From Streptosporangiaceae bacterium (lineage in GTDB: Bacteria > Actinomycetota > Actinomycetes > Streptosporangiales > Streptosporangiaceae), in NCBI GenBank assembly GCA_030040475.1, contig JASHTQ010000211.1, positions 1 to 17,710 of the forward strand: a stretch of DNA of 17,710 nt, written 5' to 3'. The stretch's first letter is position 1. Each line of letters opens with the position of its first letter. Below the pieces are notes generated by a model that worked only from the letters and a program-made list of their open reading frames with translations, was not told the origin of the DNA and ran no database searches. Of the stretch, positions 14,113 to 17,710 are shown one piece after another. Made by a program: the position numbers and the translations under genes.

Positions 14113-15198
14113 ATGTGCCCGATGGCCGGAGACAGTGCGGCGCCCTCCGTTGCTCCGGGGTCCCGGCCCTCCCATCACTCCGGGCCGGGCTTTGTGGCCA
14201 ACCCCAAGGCGCCCGACTTCGAACTGGACGAGCCGCTGAGAGGCGCCGCGGCGCGGTGGCTCAACCTTGTTCCCGCCGGGCACCGGCGTGACGCCAGGGC
14301 ACCGGCGGAGGATGTCCTTCAGACGCTGCGAGAACACGCGCGCAGCTGCCCCGATCATCCGGTTGCCGCCCTGTGGGCGGCCCACCGCCACCTGGAGGAC
14401 CCGGCGCCGGCGGTCCGGATCGCGGCGCTCGTGCTGGCCTCGGAGGCGCTGTGGTGGCTCGGGCATTTCGAGGATGCGCGCAGGGCCGCGCAGGCGGCGG
14501 CGGACGCCGACCCGGCTTCGGCCCAGGCGCTGTGGCGTCTCGCGGTCGCGCTGTACCGCGAGGGCCGGTTCGAGGAGGCCGGTCAACGCCTCGATGACCT
14601 GCTGAAACTGGCCGACCGGTTCGCTCCCGGGTGGGCGCTGCGGGGCCAGGTCAAGGTCTGGCTCGACGCGGACAACCCTGCCGCGGGGCGGGCCGACTTC
14701 GCCTCAGCGGCGACGCTGACCGCCGGCCAGGGCACCTGGGTGGTGCCCTACCGGATGGCGGGTGCCGACTTCCAGGCGGCGGCCGATGCCGAGATCAGGG
14801 TGCACGACGCCGAGACGGGCGGCTCGGCCGGCGGCGTTGTCGACGTGGCGCTGCTGCCGGACAAGTCGCGGGTGCAGCGGGGCGTGGATCCCGATCGCCG
14901 GTGGCACTTGGAAGGGCCGAGCACGGGGGGCGGCGATTCGGACAGCTTGTTCGGCAGCCTGGGCGGGGACTTCGCCGCCGGGGCACGCTCGCGGGTCGAC
15001 TTCGGGGCGAGGTTCGTTCTTTACCAGCGGAACATCGAGAACCTCTGCAAGGACAGGGCGACCCTCCGCGAGGAGATCCGCAAGTCGGTGGCCGAGCTTT
15101 TCGACGCGGCTCTGGAGTCCCGCGCGGAGGTCGCGATCAAGGGTGCGCCCGAGGAGCACGCCGAGGGGGCGGACATCCCGGGTGACGAGGACCGCTAG
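14113..15198 (+). CDS. TPR protein with zincin-like C-terminus lacking HExxH
   Basis: 361 aa; ATG at 14113 with GAGGGA 6 nt upstream; a TAGAGT -10 candidate lies at 14055-14060. Residues about 80-205 form TPR-type helical pairs (HPVAALWAAHRHLE, LVLASEALWWLGHFEDARRAA, ALWRLAVALYREGRFEEA, FAPGWALRGQVKVWL). Residues 215-335 resemble the minimal zincin metallopeptidase family (PF06262-like): LLPDKSRVQRGVDPD, then FVLYQRNIENLCKDRATLREEIRKSV. Where that family has its zinc-binding HExxH, this protein reads AELFDAALESR. It is therefore probably a non-catalytic relative. The Asp/Glu-rich tail follows. No signal peptide. The gene is intact, unlike its upstream neighbour. TPR call is good; the zincin relation is from pattern memory and moderate. 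Confidence 0.75.
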   Translation: MCPMAGDSAAPSVAPGSRPSHHSGPGFVANPKAPDFELDEPLRGAAARWLNLVPAGHRRDARAPAEDVLQTLREHARSCPDHPVAALWAAHRHLEDPAPAVRIAALVLASEALWWLGHFEDARRAAQAAADADPASAQALWRLAVALYREGRFEEAGQRLDDLLKLADRFAPGWALRGQVKVWLDADNPAAGRADFASAATLTAGQGTWVVPYRMAGADFQAAADAEIRVHDAETGGSAGGVVDVALLPDKSRVQRGVDPDRRWHLEGPSTGGGDSDSLFGSLGGDFAAGARSRVDFGARFVLYQRNIENLCKDRATLREEIRKSVAELFDAALESRAEVAIKGAPEEHAEGADIPGDEDR

Positions 15199-15506
15199 CG
15201 CTGTTCGGCACCCGCCACCTCATAGTGCCTTACCGTGAGATCCCGCTCGATGAGGAACTGATCGTCGTCCGGGTAGAAGACGGCGGTGTCGATGTCCCGG
15301 CCGGCGAAGGCCTCGATCGCCGCCCGGGACTCCCACAGGCTCAGCGTGACGAACTCGGCGCGGTCGCCTTCGACCCGCCAGAGCAGCCAGGCGCCGCGGT
15401 TGCCCGCCGTGCTCTCGTAGCCTTCGATTCCGGTTCGCTGCACGTACTCCGCGTAGGCCGCTGCGTCTTGCGCCCGGACCGCTCCGCGCCAGATTCTCGC
15501 GATCAT
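15195..15506 (-). CDS. ABM-domain (antibiotic biosynthesis monooxygenase-like) small protein
   Basis: 103 aa from the ATG at 15506; a TTG at 15515 would add three residues but has no better ribosome site. The MIARIWRGAV start, AAAYAEYVQRTGIEGY, GNRGAWLLWR, EFVTLSLWESRAAIEAFAG and DTAVFYPDDDQFL blocks fit the dimeric alpha+beta (ferredoxin-like) barrel of ABM/YdhR-like proteins. Members range from quinone-forming monooxygenases to haem-degrading IsdG/MhuD and many of unknown role. I see no IsdG-type haem signature, so no substrate is proposed. Its stop codon overlaps that of the convergent TPR gene in a shared CTAG (15195-15198). Confidence 0.82.
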   Translation of the reverse strand: MIARIWRGAVRAQDAAAYAEYVQRTGIEGYESTAGNRGAWLLWRVEGDRAEFVTLSLWESRAAIEAFAGRDIDTAVFYPDDDQFLIERDLTVRHYEVAGAEQR

Positions 15507-15666
15507 CGCCTGCAACTGCCCGGCGGGGTCGGTGCTGAAACCGGTCTTTTACTCCGTTGACGGCAGCAGCGGTCGGCTGGACTGGTACCACGGCTCGTTC
15601 GGCTGAAAAATACGGCGGCCGGGTGGTGCGGGAGATCAGCGCGGCTGACGGGGTCGATGATGGCCA

Positions 15667-15704
15667 TCCCCCTGCGGAGGGACGGTCCTCCTCCTGCGGG
15701 AGGA
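15667..15704 (+). promoter_or_regulatory. Two TGCG-loop hairpins in the leader of the ABC transporter operon
   Basis: TCCTCC-TGCG-GGAGGA (15689-15704) is a perfect 6-bp stem with a 4-nt loop. TCCCCC-TGCG-GAGGGA (15667-15682) is a near copy with one mismatch in the stem and the same loop. They lie 91 bp before the transporter ATG in the 15507-15795 gap. That gap also has a TTGACG at 15557-15562 that could be a -35. The arms contain SD-like and anti-SD-like sequence. Role unknown. Confidence 0.4.
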
Positions 15705-15795
15705 TCCCCCGAATCATCACCGCGGCCGACGCGGGCGGGCGCGGCGGGCGGCCAGAATTGGCTGGGGCAGCTGTGAAGAGAAGAGGGCCATTTTG

Positions 15796-16725
15796 ATGAT
15801 TGAGGTGCGGGGCCTCACGAAGCGGTACGGCAAGAAGACCGCCGTCGACGGGCTGACGTTCGGCATCGAGCCGGGCCGGGTCACCGGCTTCCTCGGCCCG
15901 AACGGGGCCGGCAAGACCACCACGATGCGGTGCATCCTCGGGCTTGACTACCCGGACGCCGGGACCGTCACGGTGGACGGCCGCAGCTACCACGACCTGG
16001 GATACCCGATGCGCGAGGTTGGCGCGCTGCTGGACGCGAAGGCGGTGCACGGGGGGCGTTCGGCCTACAATCACCTGCTGTGCCTGGCGCAGACCAACAA
16101 CCTGCCCAGGCGGCGCGTCGGCGAGGTTCTCGAGCTCGTCGGGCTCTGCGAGGTGGCGAGCAAGCGGTCCAAGGGGTTCTCGCTCGGCATGAGCCAGCGG
16201 CTCGGCATCGCCGCGACCATGCTCGGCGATCCGCGGGTGCTGATGTTCGACGAGCCGGTCAACGGGCTGGACCCCGAGGGCATCTTGTGGATCAGGAACC
16301 TGATGAAGGCGCTGGCCGCGGAGGGGCGCACGGTCTTCGTCTCCAGCCACCTGATGTCGGAGATGGAGTCGACCGCCGACCACCTGATCGTGATCGGCCG
16401 GGGCAAGCTGATCGCCGACTGCTCGATGGCGGAGTTCATCGCGGGCTCGTCCGGGGCGGCCGTGCGGGTGCGCACCCCGCTGGCTGATCAGCTGATCAAG
16501 GCCGTGACCGCCGCGGGCGCGACGACGTCTGCCGGGGATGACGGTGCGTTCGAGGTCCGGGGGATGACCGCGGAGGCGGTCGGCGACATCGCGTTCGAGC
16601 AGGGCATCAGGCTGCACGAGCTGACCACGGTGCACGCCTCGCTCGAGGAGGCGTTCATGGAGCTGACCGCGAGCAGCGTGGAGTACCACGCCGGGGTTCC
16701 CGGCACTGGCGAGAGCGGGGACTGA
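15796..16725 (+). CDS. ABC transporter ATP-binding protein (ABC-2 exporter, DrrA/BcrA type)
   Basis: 309 aa; ATG at 15796 with AGAGGG 8 nt upstream. Walker A GPNGAGKT (34-41), a divergent signature FSLGMSQ (128-134), Walker B RVLMFDEP (147-154) followed by NGLDPEG, and H-loop His185 in SSHLMSEM. It has the GALLDAKAVHGGRSA segment typical of this exporter-ATPase subfamily and a C-terminal extension (about 215-309) ending in LEEAFMELT, as in drug-export and lantibiotic-immunity type ATPases. It drives the permease encoded 3 nt downstream. Substrate unknown; no iron box or iron-related motif is present, so a siderophore-export role would be speculation. Confidence 0.93.
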   Translation: MIEVRGLTKRYGKKTAVDGLTFGIEPGRVTGFLGPNGAGKTTTMRCILGLDYPDAGTVTVDGRSYHDLGYPMREVGALLDAKAVHGGRSAYNHLLCLAQTNNLPRRRVGEVLELVGLCEVASKRSKGFSLGMSQRLGIAATMLGDPRVLMFDEPVNGLDPEGILWIRNLMKALAAEGRTVFVSSHLMSEMESTADHLIVIGRGKLIADCSMAEFIAGSSGAAVRVRTPLADQLIKAVTAAGATTSAGDDGAFEVRGMTAEAVGDIAFEQGIRLHELTTVHASLEEAFMELTASSVEYHAGVPGTGESGD

Positions 16726-16728
16726 GCG

Positions 16729-17691
16729 ATGACCACTGTTACGCTGCTTCCCTCGCCGCTGCCGGCGGCCGCCGGGCGGGCCGGGCTGCGGGGCGCGATC
16801 GCCTCGGAGTTCACCAAGATCCGCTCGGTCCGGTCCACCTACTGGACGCTGGCGGCACTGCTGATCGTCTCGGTCGGCATCGGCGCGGCGATCACCGGGG
16901 GGATCGACGCCAACTTCTCGCATAACCCGGGGAACAAGGCGGGGTTCGACGCGACCCAGACGTCGCTGATCGCGTTCTTCGAGATCGGGCAGCTGATCAT
17001 CGCGGTGGTCGCGGCGCTGGCGATCACGTCGGAGTACTCCACCGGGATGATCCGCACCGTGCTGACCGCGGAGCCGCGGCGCGGCACGGTCTACGCGGCG
17101 AAGGCGATCGTGCTCACGTCGCTGACGCTGGTCGTGTCGCTGGTGACGTCGTTCGCCGCGTTCTTCGTCGGGCAGGCGCTGCTGGCGGGCAGCGGGGTGA
17201 GCGCGTCGCTGTTCCACTCGGTCACGATCCCGCTGAACGCGAACGTGACCTGCGCGGGAGGCCCGCATACGGTGCCGGACAGCGCCGGCCCGGGGCTGGC
17301 GCCCGGGTGCAAGGTGGTGTTCTCCGGCTCGTACGTGATCCACCCCGGCACCGTGCTGCTCGCGATTGTCGGGTGCGCGCTTTTCGTCACGCTGGTGGCG
17401 ATCATTGCGTTTGGGATCGGCGCGCTTGTTCGGCACACGGCGGGGACGATCGCGATCGCGATAGCGGCGCTTTTCATCATCCCGGTGCTCGAGCAGGCAC
17501 TGCCTGACCAGTGGCGGTGGGACATCATGCGGTTCCTGCCGGATGCCGCGAACCAGGTGGTCTCTACTACCTTCGGGCCGAACGCCAACGTGCACCTGTG
17601 GTCGGCGTGGCCGCAGCTCGGCGTGACGGCGCTGTGGGCGGCGGCACTGCTCGCCGCGGGCGGCTACCTGTTCCGCAGGCGCGACGCGTAA
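16729..17691 (+). CDS. ABC-2 type transporter permease
   Basis: 320 aa; ATG at 16729, three nt after the ATPase stop, with GGGGA upstream, so translation is likely coupled. After a cytoplasmic N-terminus (SEFTKIRSVRSTYW, typical of this family) there are about six membrane segments: near 39-58, 80-103, 126-152, 207-233, 236-256 and 296-315. ITSEYSTGMIRTVL (99-112) after segment two is the characteristic ABC-2 motif. A long loop between segments three and four (about 153-206) carries Cys175 and Cys194, a possible disulfide if outside the membrane. The tail ends in FRRRDA. It forms the membrane half of an exporter with the preceding ATPase; substrate unknown. Confidence 0.9.
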   Translation: MTTVTLLPSPLPAAAGRAGLRGAIASEFTKIRSVRSTYWTLAALLIVSVGIGAAITGGIDANFSHNPGNKAGFDATQTSLIAFFEIGQLIIAVVAALAITSEYSTGMIRTVLTAEPRRGTVYAAKAIVLTSLTLVVSLVTSFAAFFVGQALLAGSGVSASLFHSVTIPLNANVTCAGGPHTVPDSAGPGLAPGCKVVFSGSYVIHPGTVLLAIVGCALFVTLVAIIAFGIGALVRHTAGTIAIAIAALFIIPVLEQALPDQWRWDIMRFLPDAANQVVSTTFGPNANVHLWSAWPQLGVTALWAAALLAAGGYLFRRRDA

Positions 17692-17710
17692 GGGTCCTCG
17701 GCTGGGTCGG

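Noticed and set aside
15557..15796. Plus-strand 79-codon ORF whose TGA overlaps the ABC ATPase ATG
   Set aside because: TTG start without a ribosome site, low-complexity product and hairpins in the middle; the TGATG overlap is probably chance, though a leader peptide cannot be fully excluded.
15796..17691. ABC-2 exporter considered as the missing siderophore exporter
   Set aside because: About 8 kb away, on the opposite strand, behind a pseudogene region and without an IdeR box; no sequence evidence links it to siderophores.

Overview
The window is very GC-rich, uses GTG as well as ATG starts, and carries textbook DtxR/IdeR iron boxes, an IdeR-type regulator and an AfsR-like STAND remnant. 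This points to a high-GC Gram-positive actinobacterium (Actinomycetota). I cannot name a genus.

Positions 1-11530 form an iron-homeostasis island. A five-gene minus-strand operon runs from 7892 down to 1015: an ATP-grasp ligase, two IucA/IucC-type NIS synthetases, a PLP fold-III decarboxylase and an Apd1/sucrase-ferredoxin-like Fe-S protein. Each gene overlaps the next by exactly 4 nt (GTGA or ATGA), and the operon starts at a near-perfect IdeR box. The set and order ATP-grasp, NIS, NIS, decarboxylase is that of vibrioferrin genes pvsA, pvsB, pvsD, pvsE without the pvsC exporter. I therefore read it as a vibrioferrin-like citrate siderophore pathway, with the last gene a likely ferric-siderophore reductase. 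Downstream on the same strand is a lipoprotein (cut by the window edge) behind tandem IdeR boxes. Upstream lie ideR itself, a DUF2470 protein and an Ala-rich unknown protein, the latter two each with a TTGACT promoter and an IdeR box. Divergent from these are bfd (bacterioferritin-associated ferredoxin, with an IdeR box) and bfr (bacterioferritin). In all, six good 19-bp boxes mark five promoters, and a degenerate seventh lies upstream of ideR. Together these genes would make a siderophore, reduce its iron complex, store and release iron, and sense it.

Positions 11531-14015 are a graveyard: a LysR-type regulator fragment (minus) and a cyclase-like/NB-ARC/TPR STAND gene (plus). Both are broken by frameshifts and by internal deletions that leave homologous flanks.

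Positions 14113-17691 hold ordinary genes: a TPR protein whose C-terminus resembles a minimal zincin without its HExxH motif, a convergent ABM-domain protein sharing a CTAG stop, and an ABC-2 type exporter pair (ATPase and permease) with two TGCG-loop hairpins in its leader. I saw no tRNA, rRNA, CRISPR array, IS element or prophage gene.
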